A stretch of 64,000 nt of DNA from contig JAOSJX010000001.1 of assembly GCA_027493875.1 (NCBI GenBank), forward strand, positions 485,263 to 549,262. The letters run 5' to 3'. Source of the stretch: Deltaproteobacteria bacterium (GTDB taxonomy: Bacteria > Lernaellota > Lernaellaia > JACKCT01). The notes beneath the pieces were generated by a model, which saw nothing but the letters and a program-made list of their open reading frames with translations, was not told where the DNA came from and did not search any database. The position numbers and the translations under genes are program-made. Numbering within the stretch: position 1 is the first letter of the stretch; each line of letters begins with the position of its first letter. Below, piece after piece: positions 36,874 through 47,064 of this stretch.

Positions 36874-37956
36874 ATGGCACGAAGAAAAACAAGAAACTTC
36901 ATGCTCGGCGGCGTCGGGATCGGCTCGAACCATCCGGTCAGCGTGCAGAGCATGACGAAAACCGATACCCGCGACATCGAGGAAACATCGACGCAAATTC
37001 GGGAGCTCGCGGAGGCGGGTTGCGACATCATCCGCCTCGCCGTCGTGGACGAGGACGCCGCCAAGGCGCTCGGCCCGATCCGCAAAGCGTCGGCCATTCC
37101 CATCATCGCGGACATTCACTTCGACTACAAACTCGCCCTCACCGCGATGGAGGCCGGGGTCGATGGCCTGCGCATTAATCCGGGTAATATCGGGTCGCGG
37201 TGGAAGGTCGAGGAAGTCGTTAAGAGCGCCGAGGAGAAAGGCATTCCGATCCGCGTGGGCGTCAACTCCGGATCGGTCGAGCGCGAGTTCCGCGAGAAAT
37301 TCGGCGGCCCGACCGTCGAGGCGATGGTTGAGTCCGGCCTGTCGCACATTCGCATTCTCGAAGATCTCAATTTCCGGAATGTCAAAGTCAGCCTCAAGGC
37401 GACGGACGTCGAACGAACGCTCGATGCCAACCGCCTGTTCGCCAGCAAAACCGACATTCCGCTGCATCTCGGCGTCACGGAAGCCGGGACGGTGTGGTCG
37501 GGATCGATCAAGAGTTCCGTGGGTCTCGGCATTCTGCTCGGCGAAGGCATCGGCGACACGATCCGCGTCAGCCTCACCGGCCATCCGGTGGAGGAGGTGC
37601 GCGTCGGGTGGCAGATTCTCAAGTCGCTGGAACTGCGTTACCGCGGCGTGAATATCATCTCGTGCCCCACGTGCGGGCGCCTCGAAATTCCCATCGAGGA
37701 TCTCTGCCACAAGTTCGAAGCCGAGCTCACGCACATCGAGCATCCATTTAATCTGGCGATTATGGGATGCGTTGTGAATGGACCGGGCGAGAGCACGCAC
37801 GCGGACATCGGCATCGTCGCCCATCACAGCGGCGACATCCGCGCCTACAAGGACGGCAAGTTCTGGCAGCGCATCCCCTTCGACGACCTCGTCCCCGTCA
37901 TTCGCGACGAGTTCGAACGCAAGTGGGAAGAGATCAAAGCCGGCAAGTCCGCCTAG
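36874..37956 (+). CDS. ispG: 4-hydroxy-3-methylbut-2-enyl-diphosphate synthase
   Basis: A 360-residue enzyme of the MEP isoprenoid pathway that converts MEcPP to HMBPP using a 4Fe-4S cluster. The TIM-barrel part includes SVQSMTKTDTRDIE and PIIADIHFDYKLA; the C-terminal cluster ligands are C264 and C267 (ISCPTCGRLEIP), C299 and E306 (MGCVVNGPGES). Length is that of the short bacterial type. It starts MARRKTRNFMLGGVGIGSNHP with GGGAG upstream. It is a single gene with its own promoter. Intact frame. Confidence 0.97.
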   Translation: MARRKTRNFMLGGVGIGSNHPVSVQSMTKTDTRDIEETSTQIRELAEAGCDIIRLAVVDEDAAKALGPIRKASAIPIIADIHFDYKLALTAMEAGVDGLRINPGNIGSRWKVEEVVKSAEEKGIPIRVGVNSGSVEREFREKFGGPTVEAMVESGLSHIRILEDLNFRNVKVSLKATDVERTLDANRLFASKTDIPLHLGVTEAGTVWSGSIKSSVGLGILLGEGIGDTIRVSLTGHPVEEVRVGWQILKSLELRYRGVNIISCPTCGRLEIPIEDLCHKFEAELTHIEHPFNLAIMGCVVNGPGESTHADIGIVAHHSGDIRAYKDGKFWQRIPFDDLVPVIRDEFERKWEEIKAGKSA

Positions 37957-37986
37957 TTTTTCCGGAGCGCTTTGTCTTTGCAAATC

Positions 37987-38001
37987 TGCATTTCAAATGC
38001 A
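37987..38001. promoter_or_regulatory. Perfect 7-1-7 palindrome before AAA/DUF4143 gene
   Basis: TGCATTTCAAATGCA is a perfect 15-bp inverted repeat in an AT-rich patch, 25 bp before the start at 38026. Its position suggests an operator for that gene, possibly overlapping the promoter. Confidence 0.45.
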
Positions 38002-38025
38002 TAATTGCACAGACGAGGTGGAACC

Positions 38026-39243
38026 ATGCCCGCACGTTATATCCGGCGGACGCTCGAGGGCGTCGTCAGAAAAGCGGCCCGCGAGTTCCCGGCGGTCGTT
38101 CTGACCGGACCACGCCAATCCGGGAAAACGACGCTCCTGAAGCACTTATACGGTGACCGTCACCGCTACGTTTCCTTTGATACCCCCGATGTGCGCGCCG
38201 CCGCGACCGCCGACCCGCGCGGGTTTCTCGATCTGTACCCCCCCGGTGATCCTCGACGAAATTCAGCACGCGCCGGGGTTGTTTCCCTATATCAAGGAAC
38301 GCATCGACGCGGACCGTGCCGCCGCCGGGCGTTATTTCCTGACGGGATCGCAGAACGTCCTTCTCATGGAACGCATCACCGAATCGCTTGCGGGACGCGC
38401 GGCGATTCTGCGGCTGCTGCCGCTGTCCCGCAAGGAACACGCGGGCACGCCGGAAGCGCCTTTTCCGTGGGAGAAATTATCGGCGGCGCCAAGAAAAAAA
38501 CGCCCGCCGGGAACGTTGTGGGAGCAATTTCTACGCGGCGGTTTTCCGGAACTCGCGGCCTACCCGAAGCGCGGCGCCGAGCTATGGCACGCGAGTTACG
38601 TTCAAACCTATCTTGAACGCGACGTGCGCGGCATCCGCCAAGTCGGCGACCTGAATCTCTTTCAGAGCTTTCTTCGCGCCATCGCCGCCCGGAGCGGCCA
38701 GCTTTTGAACATTACCGACATCGCGCGGGATATCGGCGCGGCCGTCAACACCGCGAAATCCTGGTTATCCGTGCTCGAAACGACGCACCAGATCTTTTTG
38801 CTGCGGCCGTATTTCGCGAACGTCGGGAAAAGACTCGTCAAGACGCCGAAGGTCTATTTCACCGATGTCGGAACGCTCTGCTATCTCGTCGGACTGCGCG
38901 ATCCCGAGCATGCGGCGTCGGCCCGATGCGCGGCGCGATTTTCGAGACGGCCGTCGTTTCGGAAATCGTCAAAGGGTTCCGGCACCGCGGCCTTGAAGCG
39001 CCTCTGTACTTCTGGCGCACGAGCACGGGCGCGGAAGTCGACATCATCGTGGACGATGGCGGCCGGTTGATTCCGATCGAAGTGAAAAGCACCGCCACGC
39101 CCCGTCCCGGCATGGCGTCCACGGTTCGATCGTTTCGCACGGACATCGGCTCGCGGGCCGCGTCCGGATTCGTCATTCATACCGGCGACATGCGACTCCC
39201 CCTCGGCTCCGAGGTCACGGCCCTTCCTTTCAGCGAAATTTGA
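38026..39243 (+). CDS. AAA family ATPase with DUF4143 domain (two frameshifts)
   Basis: About 405 residues. The Walker A AVVLTGPRQSGKTTLLKHL near residue 25 and Walker B VILDEIQHAPGLFPYIKERID match AAA_14; YFLTGSQNVLLMERITESLAGR is sensor-1 like. The C-terminal DUF4143 carries LWEQFLRGGFPELAAYP, QTYLERDVRGI, RSGQLLNITDIARDIG and ends with a nuclease-like EVDIIVDDGGRLIPIEVKS (PD-(D/E)XK style). Shifts lie at a C5 run near 38240 and near 38925. GAGGTGG precedes the ATG. These patchily distributed ATPases spread horizontally and their role is unclear. Confidence 0.87.
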
Positions 39244-39303
39244 TCGGGACGCGAAAACGCCGGCCGCTTTGACGGCGTTCAACGCATCGGCCCCACGGCC
39301 GTT

Positions 39304-40549
39304 CTATCGCGAATGCGCGCGGGGCATCGGCGGCAGGGGCTTCGGGTACTTTGCCATCAATTCGGCGACGGCGCCTTCGAGTCCGCGCACGGACATCTCG
39401 TACATGGGCAGGTGGTCGCGGACGATGGTCACCGTGTAGGCGCCGTAGGTGAAATTCCATTCGTCTTCCGGGATCGGGTTGATCCAAACGGTGTGCGGAA
39501 AATTTTCTTTGATGCGCCGAAGCCACATGAGGCCGGAGGCCGACTGAGGCGTGGAATAATCGAGCGCGCCGCGCGGGTGCGTGAGTTCGAACGGACTCAT
39601 GCTGGCGTCGCCGATGATGATGACGCGCGTTTCCGCATCGAAGCGCCGGAACATGTCCATCGTCTTCACCGGCTTCTGATAACGCATCGCGTCCTCGTAT
39701 ACGACGTCGTACACGCAGTTGTGAAAATACATGAACCGGACGTCTTTGAACTGGCTTTTCGCATACGTGAACAGGTTTTTGGTGAGGTGCACGTAAGGCG
39801 TCATGGACCAGCCGCCGTTGTCCATGAGGATGATCAGCTTGAGCTTGTCCACGAGCCGGCGGTCGAAGACGAGTTCGATTTCGCCGCCCTGCCGAACCGT
39901 TTCGCGGATGGTTTTGTCGATGTTGAGCTCGTCGCGCGGGCCGTGCGGCACCATGGTGCGCAGCCGGTCGAGCGCTTCGCCCAGGCGCTGCGGCGTCAGC
40001 ATCGCTTCTTCGGAATAATCGATGTAGCGCCGGTCCATGGCGACCTTGATCGCGCTGCGTCCGCCGGGCGACCCGCCGACGCGCATGCCCGAGGGGTGGT
40101 AGCCGCCGTGGCCCACGGGCGAGCGCCCGCCGGTGCCGATCCAACGGTTACCGCCGTCATGGCGCTCGGTCTGGTCCTTGAGGCGCTGCTTGAAATATTC
40201 CATCACTTCGTCCGGGTCCATGCCCTTGAGGCGTTCTTTTTTCCTCGTCCGTGAGAAACGGCGCGTTCATCGGATCGGCGAGCCATTGCGCAAGGGCGTC
40301 CTCCAGGTCGCGGCTCAGCAATTCGAGAAACGCCTCGTCGATCTCGCGGCCTTCGAAGTAATTGGCGAAAATTTGGTCGTAGAGATCGAAAAAACGCTCG
40401 CTTTTCACCATCACCGCGCGGGCGACGGCGTAAAAATCGTCGAGTGTGACGACGAGCCCCGATTCCATCGCCTTCTGCAGGCGCAGAAAGTCCGTCGGCC
40501 GCACCGGCACGCCGAAATCGCGAAGCCGGTAGAAAAATTCCTGGAACAT
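39304..40549 (-). CDS. VWA domain protein of CoxE-like type (one frameshift)
   Basis: About 415 residues. The N-terminus MFQEFFYRLRDFGVPVRPTDFL is typical of CoxE-like proteins; a shift in an A6 run near 40240 leads to RWIGTGGRSPVGHGGYHPSG and the VWA domain starting LKLIILMDNGGWSMTPYV. The metal-adhesion motif is DNGGWS instead of DxSxS, retaining the first Asp and a Ser. VIIIGDASMSPFEL is a second conserved acidic site. The start overlaps the MoxR-type ATPase stop, so the two form a MoxR/VWA chaperone-like pair involved in maturing or remodelling a client protein. Confidence 0.85.
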
Positions 40550-41402
40550 CAGACCACGTCCAAACGAACCTGTTGCGCCCTGGCGAGATCGTCGGATTTT
40601 TTGAAGAGAAGGCCGAGCAACGGCAGGGCCGAGCGCGACGAGAGTTGCGAGATATTAAAATCCGCATCTGCGGAGAGCGCGCGAATCCAGTGCAGCAACT
40701 CGCGCGTCGCGGGCTTCTTTTCGATACCCGGCACTTCCCGCAGCCGGTAGAACACCGTGATCGTCGCCTGCGCCAATTTCTCGGGCAAATCCGGAAAGTG
40801 AGCGTGGACGATTTGACGCATCATCGAAGGGTCCGGGAAGGCGATGTGATGGAAGACGCAGCGGCCGAGGAACGGATCGGAGAGATCCTTTTGGCGTTGC
40901 TGGTGATGACGATGATCGGCCTGTGCCTGGCCGGGATCGTCTTGTCGATTTCCTGAATATCGAAACGCATGACGTCGAGCACGTCCAGCAGGTCGTCCTG
41001 AAAATCCGAATCCGCCTTGTCGATTTCGTCGATCAGGAGCACGACGCGCTTCTCGGCGACGAACGCCTGACCGATTTTACCCATGCGGATGTAGTCCTCG
41101 ATATTACTGACATCGCGCTTCGAATCGCCAAACCGGGAGTCATTCAGGCGGGTGAGCGTATCGTAAACGTACAGGGCCTCGACCGCCTTCATGCTCGATT
41201 TCACGTTGAGGACAATGAGCCGGATGCCGAGATTATCGGCGATGGCATGCGCAAGCAGCGTTTTGCCGGTTCCCGGCTCGCCCTTCAGCAACAGCGGCAA
41301 TTCCAGGCGGATGGCGGTGTTGACGACCTTGGCCAGCTCGGCGTCCAACACGTACCGGTCGGTGCCTGTAAAGTGAAATTCATCGGCTAAATGAGTGGAC
41401 AT
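40549..41402 (-). CDS. MoxR-type AAA+ ATPase (one frameshift)
   Basis: About 285 residues. Walker A LLLKGEPGTGKTLLAHAIA near residue 40, Walker B VVLLIDEIDKAD and sensor ITSNA are clear. A one-base change at 40880 region (ITSNAKRI to KKDLSDPFLGRCVFHHIAFPD) restores the arginine-finger section and the C-terminal lid. It is translated first and overlaps the VWA gene, the standard order for MoxR/CoxE systems. The target protein is not evident nearby. Starts at 41402 with MSTHLADEFHFTGTDRYVLD. Confidence 0.87.
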
Positions 41403-41584
41403 TCAATCCTCCAGGACCTCCCGGTCCCCAATGATCGCCGAGGTTATCGCGCTCCCGGCTTGTGGGCAACCCGGACAACGCCGTCCGTGTTTCTTCTGAT
41501 TGATTTTATTTTGCGGTGTCCGTTACGATGATGCCGTCCGGGAAAAGATATAGTGAATGGCATTCGTCAACGAAAGGACGGTTT

Positions 41585-43055
41585 ATGACGCGCGTGCTTT
41601 TGGTTCGTCCCGACGATTCGTCCATTGCTGAAATCGTCCCGCCGTTGGGCCTTTTATACATCGCGTCCTCGCTTCGCCGCGACCCGGATGTTGACGTGCG
41701 TTTGGCCGATATCGCGACGATGAAGCTGGATGACGCGGCGGTCGCCGATATCGCGCGCGACTTTAAACCCGACGTCGTCGGCTTTTCCGCCTTGTCCGTT
41801 CAGTGGTCCGCCGTCTGGCGTTTGTCCGAACGTCTCGCGGAAGCCGCTCCGGGCGCGGCGCAGGTGGCCGGGGGCGCTTACGCGACGAGTCAGCCCGACC
41901 ATCCCTTGAAGGCTCCTCACATCTCCTACGCCGTCGCGGGCGAAGGCGAAGAAGCCTTCCCCGCGCTCGTTCGGGCGCTGGCGGCCGGCGGCAATGGCTT
42001 TGACGTCCCCGGCGTTTCGTACAAGGACGGTGACCGTGCGGTCGTCAATCCGTCCGCTCCGGTCATTCAGGATCTCGACGCCCTTCCCCACCCCGCCTAT
42101 GACATGATCGACTTCGACAATCTCAGCGTTCTGCCGCGCATCGGGCAGGTCTATCGCCATAAAAAATATTTTACGGTCTTTACGAGCCGTGGTTGCCCTT
42201 ATAAGTGCTCGTATTGCCACGTTATTTTCGGCAAGCAGTTTCGTTTTCGCAGTACGGAAAACGTGATCGACGAGCTGGCGCTTTTGCACGACCGCTACGG
42301 TGTCCGGGAAATCCAGTTCGTGGACGATATCTTTAACCTGCGCAAAGACCGCGCGATCGCCATCCTCCGCGGTATCGTCGAGCGGGGATGGGACATGTCG
42401 CTGACGTTTCCCAACGGGCTGCGCGCCGACGTGCTCGACGAGGAGATCATCGACTGGATGGTCCGCGCCGGGACCTACAAGGTCGGGATCGCCATCGAGT
42501 CGGCGAGCAAGCGCGTTCAAAAGTCCATTCGCAAGAACATGCGACTTGAGAAGGCGAAGGAGGCGATCCGGCTGTTCGCGCAGCGCGGGGTGGTCACCAC
42601 CGGTTTCTTTATGATGGGTTTTCCCGGCGAAACCGAAGAAGAAATGAGGCAAACCGCCGCGTTCGCCCGTTCGACGGATCTTCATGTGGCGTCGTTTTTT
42701 TTATGTCCAACCGTTGCCCGGCACGGAGTTGAGCGCCCAACTCCGCGCCTTGGGCGGCAACGTTTTCGCCAACGAAAACCTCGGCGACTATTACGATTCG
42801 CGCGTCGCGCAATGGACCATGTCGGAAGTCCCGCCGGCGACCATCAAGAAAATCCGCACGCGCGCCTTTGTCCGCTTCTATGCGAATCCCGTTCGCCTGT
42901 GGCACATCGCGCGAACCATGCCGCAAAAAAAGCAGCTGCTATTCCTGTTTATGCTGCTGCTCATGCGCACGTTCCGTTCGGTGATCCCGGTGGAAAAAAT
43001 CATCGTCAAATTGCGTCGGCTGCGCATCGCCGATCCCCTGCCCGCAGAGGCTTGA
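41585..43055 (+). CDS. B12-binding domain radical SAM protein (one frameshift)
   Basis: About 490 residues. ATG 41585 follows AAAGGA and gives MTRVLLVRPDDSSIAEIVPP LGLLYIAS, a cobalamin-binding Rossmann domain (residues ~1-140, DVVGFSALSVQW). The radical SAM core has the cluster motif CPYKCSYCHVIFG (CxxxCxxC) near 205 and GIAIESASKRVQKSIRKN. A shift at the T7 run near 42695 moves the C-terminal ~125 residues (PLPGTELSAQLRALGGNVF) to another frame. Relatives include hopanoid- and lipid-modifying methyltransferases, but no specific substrate can be assigned. Confidence 0.9.
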
Positions 43056-43113
43056 CGCGCACGAGAGGACCGACGCGGTTGCCGCGTCGCGGCGCGGCCT
43101 GTATCTTGACCGC

Positions 43114-45235
43114 GTGCTTCATCGCTACCTTCTTATCGGCTTGACGGTTATCGGTCTTGGCGGTTCAACCGCCTTCGCGCAGACTGAAACCCAGATGCTG
43201 GCTTCGGTTCTCGCGGTGGAAGACGCTCGCGCACCGGCCGGGAAACTCGATCCATACGCCGCGCCTGGCCAGCCGGGGGAGGTCCGCCGCCGGGCGTTGT
43301 CGGCCCTCGGTGGATCGAACGATCCCGCCGCCGCCGACGCGTTGCTCGTCGCGGCGTCCGACCTGAGCGAACCCGATATCGCGGCGACCGCGATCCGCGC
43401 GCTCGGCGATCTTTATTTCCCCAATATTCTGGCGCCTCTCGATCTGCGGCCGGACGACCGGGCGATCGACGAAATGGAAGCGATGATCGCGCCGACGTTC
43501 GCGTACAAAACGCCGGAACTCGCCGCGCGTTTTCGGACCGAAGCGGTGACCGCGCTCGGCAAGCTTGCGTCGGGCGAACGGGGGTATTGCGATCACGTCC
43601 TTCGTCCGCCGCCTGTTGACCTCGCCGCCGGACGAGACCGCCGTGGCGCAACTCCGCGCCGCGCTGACCGCCCTGTTCCGTGCGCATCCGCCGGGGGCTC
43701 GCGAGGCGGCCACCGAGGCGCTCGCGCACCCCGACGTTCGCGTTCGGGCCGACGCCGCGCACGCCTTAGGACGATTAGCGGAAAAACCGGCGGTGACGGT
43801 CCTGGAACACACGTTGGCCGACGGCGACGTGCGCGTCCGTGCGGCCGCGGCCCGCGCCATCGGACGTCTCGGCGGAACGCGCCAAACCGATGCGTTGCTC
43901 CCGCTGTTGTACTCGGATCACCCCGAAGAACTCATGAGCGCCCTCGAAAGTTTCGGCAAAGGGATTTACGGCGTTCCGATTGCGCGCGCAACGTCGCTTC
44001 TGCAAAGCGCCGACGGTGAAACAGGAACAACGCCGCTTCATCTGGCGGTGCTCGACGCGCTGGGGCGCCGAGGCGACGAAGAGGCGGTCGAGCTTCTCGA
44101 TGCGCAAATCAAACGCGGCGGCGCCATCCGTCTGCGCGCGATTCGCGCCCTCGGCGAGGCGCAGGCGACGGGCCCGCTCGTTCGTCTCGACGCCGGCATG
44201 TTCCGCGCCGACCATCTCGCAGCGGCGGAGTGGGTTTCGGCGCTTGCGAAAGCCGACACCGACGCGTCCCGCGCGCGTCTGGACGATCTGTTGGCCCAGG
44301 CGGCGCGCCCGGCCCCGTTTCGCACCGACCAACACGGATTTGCGGCCTTGGTCGACGCCGCGGGGCGTGCCCGGGCTCCGTCGTTCGAGACGCGCCTGCG
44401 GGAATTTCTCGGATCGGAAAACGATCTGGCCCGTGCCGCCGCGGCGGAATATCTCGCCGAGCGCCCCAACATCGTCATGATCGATCCGTTGCTCGGCGCG
44501 CTCGACGCCGGCGACAAGAAAGGCTCGGGAGACGCTGAGCAGGCCGCCCTTAAAGCGCTGGAGAAAGTCGGAAAAAGTTTCGGCGAGGGCAGCTTCGCCC
44601 GCACCCGCGTCATCGAACGCGTCCGCCCCTATCTCAACGATCCGCGGATTCTCGTCCGCCGTCAGGCCGCGGTGTGCGTTTACGGCCTGACGGGCGAGCG
44701 TCATGCGGAAGCGTTTCTCGGCGCGGCCGTGACGCGCAAGCCCGAAGATTACGCGCGGATCGCCGCCTCGCTGGCGGACACGAAAAACGTCCGCGTGGAA
44801 ACCGATCGCGGCGCGTTTGTTCTGGAGGTACCGTTGGGCGTGGCGCCGCTCACCGCGGACCGTTTTCTCGAACTTGTTCGCACCCACTTTTACGACGCTA
44901 CGATCATCCACCGCGTCGAGCCGAATTTTGTCATGCAGGGCGGCGATCCCCAGGGAACCGGATGGGGGGGGAGCGGCGTCTTAATAAGGGATGAGACAAG
45001 CCGTCTGCCGTTCGAGGCGGGAACGCTGGGGCTGGCCACGGCGGGCTCCGATACCGGCGATAGCCAGTTCTTCATCACGCATCTCGCCACGCCGCATCTG
45101 GACGGCGCTTACACGGCGTTCGGACGCGTGGTGGAAGGTGACGCCGTGATGCGGGCCATCGTTCCCGGCACACGCGTAAAACGGATAACGATCGTGGGAG
45201 AAAACGAGTTTGAGGAAAACGCGCGCGAAAAATAG
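43114..45235 (+). CDS. Exported HEAT-repeat protein fused to cyclophilin-type peptidyl-prolyl isomerase (one frameshift)
   Basis: About 706 residues. A GTG start gives signal peptide MLHRYLLIGLTVIGLGGSTAFAQ. Residues ~30-540 are HEAT repeats (HPDVRVRADAAHALGRLAEK, DGDVRVRAAAARAIGRLGG). The C-terminal ~150 residues are a cyclophilin: LTADRFLELVRTHFYD, IIHRVEPNFVMQGGDPQGTG, GTLGLATAGSDTGDSQFFIT and LDGAYTAFGRVVEG, with the catalytic Arg in HRVE. A shift near 43585 joins the first 157 residues to the rest. It is likely a periplasmic folding catalyst guided by a HEAT scaffold. Confidence 0.9.
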
Positions 45236-45236
45236 T

Positions 45237-45419
45237 TCAGGCGACTTTTTCGATGATGCAGGCGTCGACCGGGCAGACTTTCGCGCACTCGCTGCACCCG
45301 TGGCAGAGTTCGGGATCGACGACGTAAATATCGCCGATGGCAATGGCTTCTTCCGGGCATTCCATCCAGCAATTTCCGCACGCGATGCACTTTTCATCGA
45401 TGTGGCACTTAACGGCCAT
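45237..45419 (-). CDS. 2[4Fe-4S] ferredoxin
   Basis: A 60-residue ferredoxin with two CxxCxxCxxxC clusters: C11, C14, C17, C21 and C39, C42, C45, C49. The ATG at 45419 with GGGAG upstream gives the natural N-terminus MAVKCHIDEKCIACGNCWME; upstream in-frame codons are not ferredoxin-like. It is a low-potential electron carrier in the cytoplasm. It is convergent with the cyclophilin gene and divergent from the rhodanese gene. Intact frame. Confidence 0.95.
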   Translation of the reverse strand: MAVKCHIDEKCIACGNCWMECPEEAIAIGDIYVVDPELCHGCSECAKVCPVDACIIEKVA

Positions 45420-45523
45420 AATGCTCCCGCAAACCGCCCGAGACCGGCTCGACGAGGAGGATAGTTTTGACCGATTTCCGGACACCATGATTTCAATCAT
45501 TCGCCCCATGAAAGGGCCGCCGC

Positions 45524-46045
45524 GTGAGCATCAATAAAACTATGATTCAGGCCATAATTCTGGCCGTCGCGTCGTCCGTCGCCGGTCTTGCTTTCAATGC
45601 GGTCCGGCCCGATGGGATACCGTTCGTCGCGCCCGACCGCGTCAACGTGCGGGTCGATTTCGAAGACACCTCCGGGCCGGTCGATCTGGCGGGGGCGAAG
45701 CGTCTTTTCGACGAAGGGGCGGCGTTTCTCGACGCGCGCACGGAGGAAGAGTTCGCGCGCGGTCATATCAAGGGCGCCATGAACGTCCCCTACCATAAAG
45801 CCGACGAGATGGAGGAGAAGATTCTCATGTCCGTCGCCGTCGACGCGACGATCGTGGCGTACTGCTCCGGCGCGGACTGCCATGCCAGCGATCTCCTGGC
45901 CCGCGCGTTGGAGGATATGGGATATGAGAAGGTCCGCGTTTTCTTTGCCGGGTGGCCGGCGTGGGAGGCCGCGGGCTACCCCTCCGGGAAAGACGAGAAC
46001 GCGGCGCCGGCGCCGCTGTTTTCACCCATGGGGACGGGCGAATGA
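45524..46045 (+). CDS. Membrane-anchored rhodanese-like protein
   Basis: A 173-residue protein: one N-terminal helix (AIILAVASSVAGLAFNAV) then a rhodanese domain facing the periplasm, with FLDARTEEEFARGHIKGAMNVPY and active-site loop CSGADCHAS, C114 being the sulfur-carrying Cys. The loop is six to seven residues, normal for rhodaneses. The start is GTG 45524. It overlaps the MauE/DoxX-like gene by an ATGA, which indicates a coupled periplasmic thiol or sulfur-transfer pair. Intact frame. Confidence 0.9.
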   Translation: MSINKTMIQAIILAVASSVAGLAFNAVRPDGIPFVAPDRVNVRVDFEDTSGPVDLAGAKRLFDEGAAFLDARTEEEFARGHIKGAMNVPYHKADEMEEKILMSVAVDATIVAYCSGADCHASDLLARALEDMGYEKVRVFFAGWPAWEAAGYPSGKDENAAPAPLFSPMGTGE

Positions 46046-46500
46046 AAAAAATCCTCGACAACGTTTATTTGGTGCTCGCGCTGCGGGTCGGTTTCGGGGT
46101 GATGTTTTTGTTCGCCGGCGTTCCCAAAATCGTCGATCCGGCGGCGTTCGCCATCGGCGTGGACAACTACCACATGCTCCCGAACGCCTTGGTTAATTTG
46201 TTTGCCATCGCGCTTCCGTGGGTCGAGGTCGCCATCGGCGTGCTGCTGATCGCGGGCGTCTTCACCGAAGCGGCGGCGCTCGTGTCGTTGGTTTTGTGCG
46301 TGATGTTCACCGTTGCGCTCGCGCAGGCGATCACGCGCGGACTGGATATTTCCTGCGGCTGCTTTTCCGTCGAAGGCGGCGAAAAAGTCAGTCCGGTCCT
46401 GCTCCTGCGCGATCTTCTGCTGATTCTCGGATCGGCGTGGATCATGTTTTTCAACCGCGGACGCGCCGGCTTGCTTTGCCTCGTTCGCGGGAACCGGTAG
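46042..46500 (+). CDS. MauE/DoxX-family membrane protein
   Basis: A 152-residue four-helix membrane protein, from ATG 46042 in the rhodanese stop. The blocks RVGFGVMFLFAGVPKIVDP, LPWVEVAIGVLLIAGVF and DISCGCFSVEGGEKVSP, the last with a CGC motif, are hallmarks of the MauE/DoxX-like group, in which the CGC cysteines take part in disulfide or thiol transfer. Pairing with a rhodanese is recurrent and suggests periplasmic thiol chemistry. Upstream codons overlap the rhodanese. Intact frame. Confidence 0.9.
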   Translation: MKKILDNVYLVLALRVGFGVMFLFAGVPKIVDPAAFAIGVDNYHMLPNALVNLFAIALPWVEVAIGVLLIAGVFTEAAALVSLVLCVMFTVALAQAITRGLDISCGCFSVEGGEKVSPVLLLRDLLLILGSAWIMFFNRGRAGLLCLVRGNR

Positions 46501-46546
46501 AATGCCGGACGAGTCACCGGAACGGACAACCGAAGGAGGAATCCCG

Positions 46547-46906
46547 ATGACGCACCGTTTTTGGATGATCTTGGCCCTTGCGGCGATTTTTGCGATGGGC
46601 GCGATGGCCGTGGCTTGCGGCGACGACGATGACGACGATGACGACGGCCCCGCCGAAGACGCATCGAACCAGGAAGCCTGCGAGTTCTACGCGGAAGAAC
46701 TTTTCGGCGAAGACGGCTGTCAGCCCGACGACACGTTCTATACCTCCGTGTTCGACGACGACTGCCCGACGATGAACGACCGGCCGCAGGAGGACGTGGA
46801 CGCGTTCTTCGAGTGCCTCGACGCGATCGTCTGCGACGATTTCGACGATTCTACGGCTCTCTACTCGGAAGGCTATGGCCCCTGCCTTGGTGTGTTCGGC
46901 GCCTGA
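46547..46906 (+). CDS. Small Asp- and Cys-rich lipoprotein
   Basis: A 119-residue lipoprotein. ATG 46547 lies behind a perfect GGAGGA and gives MTHRFWMILALAAIFAMGAM with lipobox AVAC (C24), then eight Asp in a row. The mature part has several Cys (EACEFYAEELFGEDGCQPDD, DDCPTMND, FECLDAIVCDD, GPCLGV), suggesting disulfides. No family is recognised. It is downstream of the rhodanese-MauE pair and followed by a terminator, so it may be the last gene of that operon. Intact frame. Confidence 0.85.
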   Translation: MTHRFWMILALAAIFAMGAMAVACGDDDDDDDDGPAEDASNQEACEFYAEELFGEDGCQPDDTFYTSVFDDDCPTMNDRPQEDVDAFFECLDAIVCDDFDDSTALYSEGYGPCLGVFGA

Positions 46907-46937
46907 CCGCCTCCTCCATTTCATTCAATCGAAAAAC

Positions 46938-46965
46938 AGGCCGGGAGCAATCCCGGCCTTATTTA
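46938..46965 (+). terminator. Rho-independent terminator after small lipoprotein
   Basis: AGGCCGGGA, loop GCAA, TCCCGGCCT, then TATTTAT: a 9-bp perfect stem with an AT-rich tail 32 bp after the lipoprotein stop. It probably ends the 45524-46906 operon. Confidence 0.8.
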
Positions 46966-47064
46966 TCAGTCCACCGCGAGACCAAGATGACGCGCCACAG
47001 CGACCTTGCCGAACGATCGACGATGCGAATCGTTCCGTCGTCGCGACCGGCGCGTTTTTTGCTT

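Noticed and set aside
46969..47064. Extra C-terminal codons or small gene beyond the propeller lipoprotein
   Set aside because: Only short shadow frames with no ribosome site or recognisable protein.
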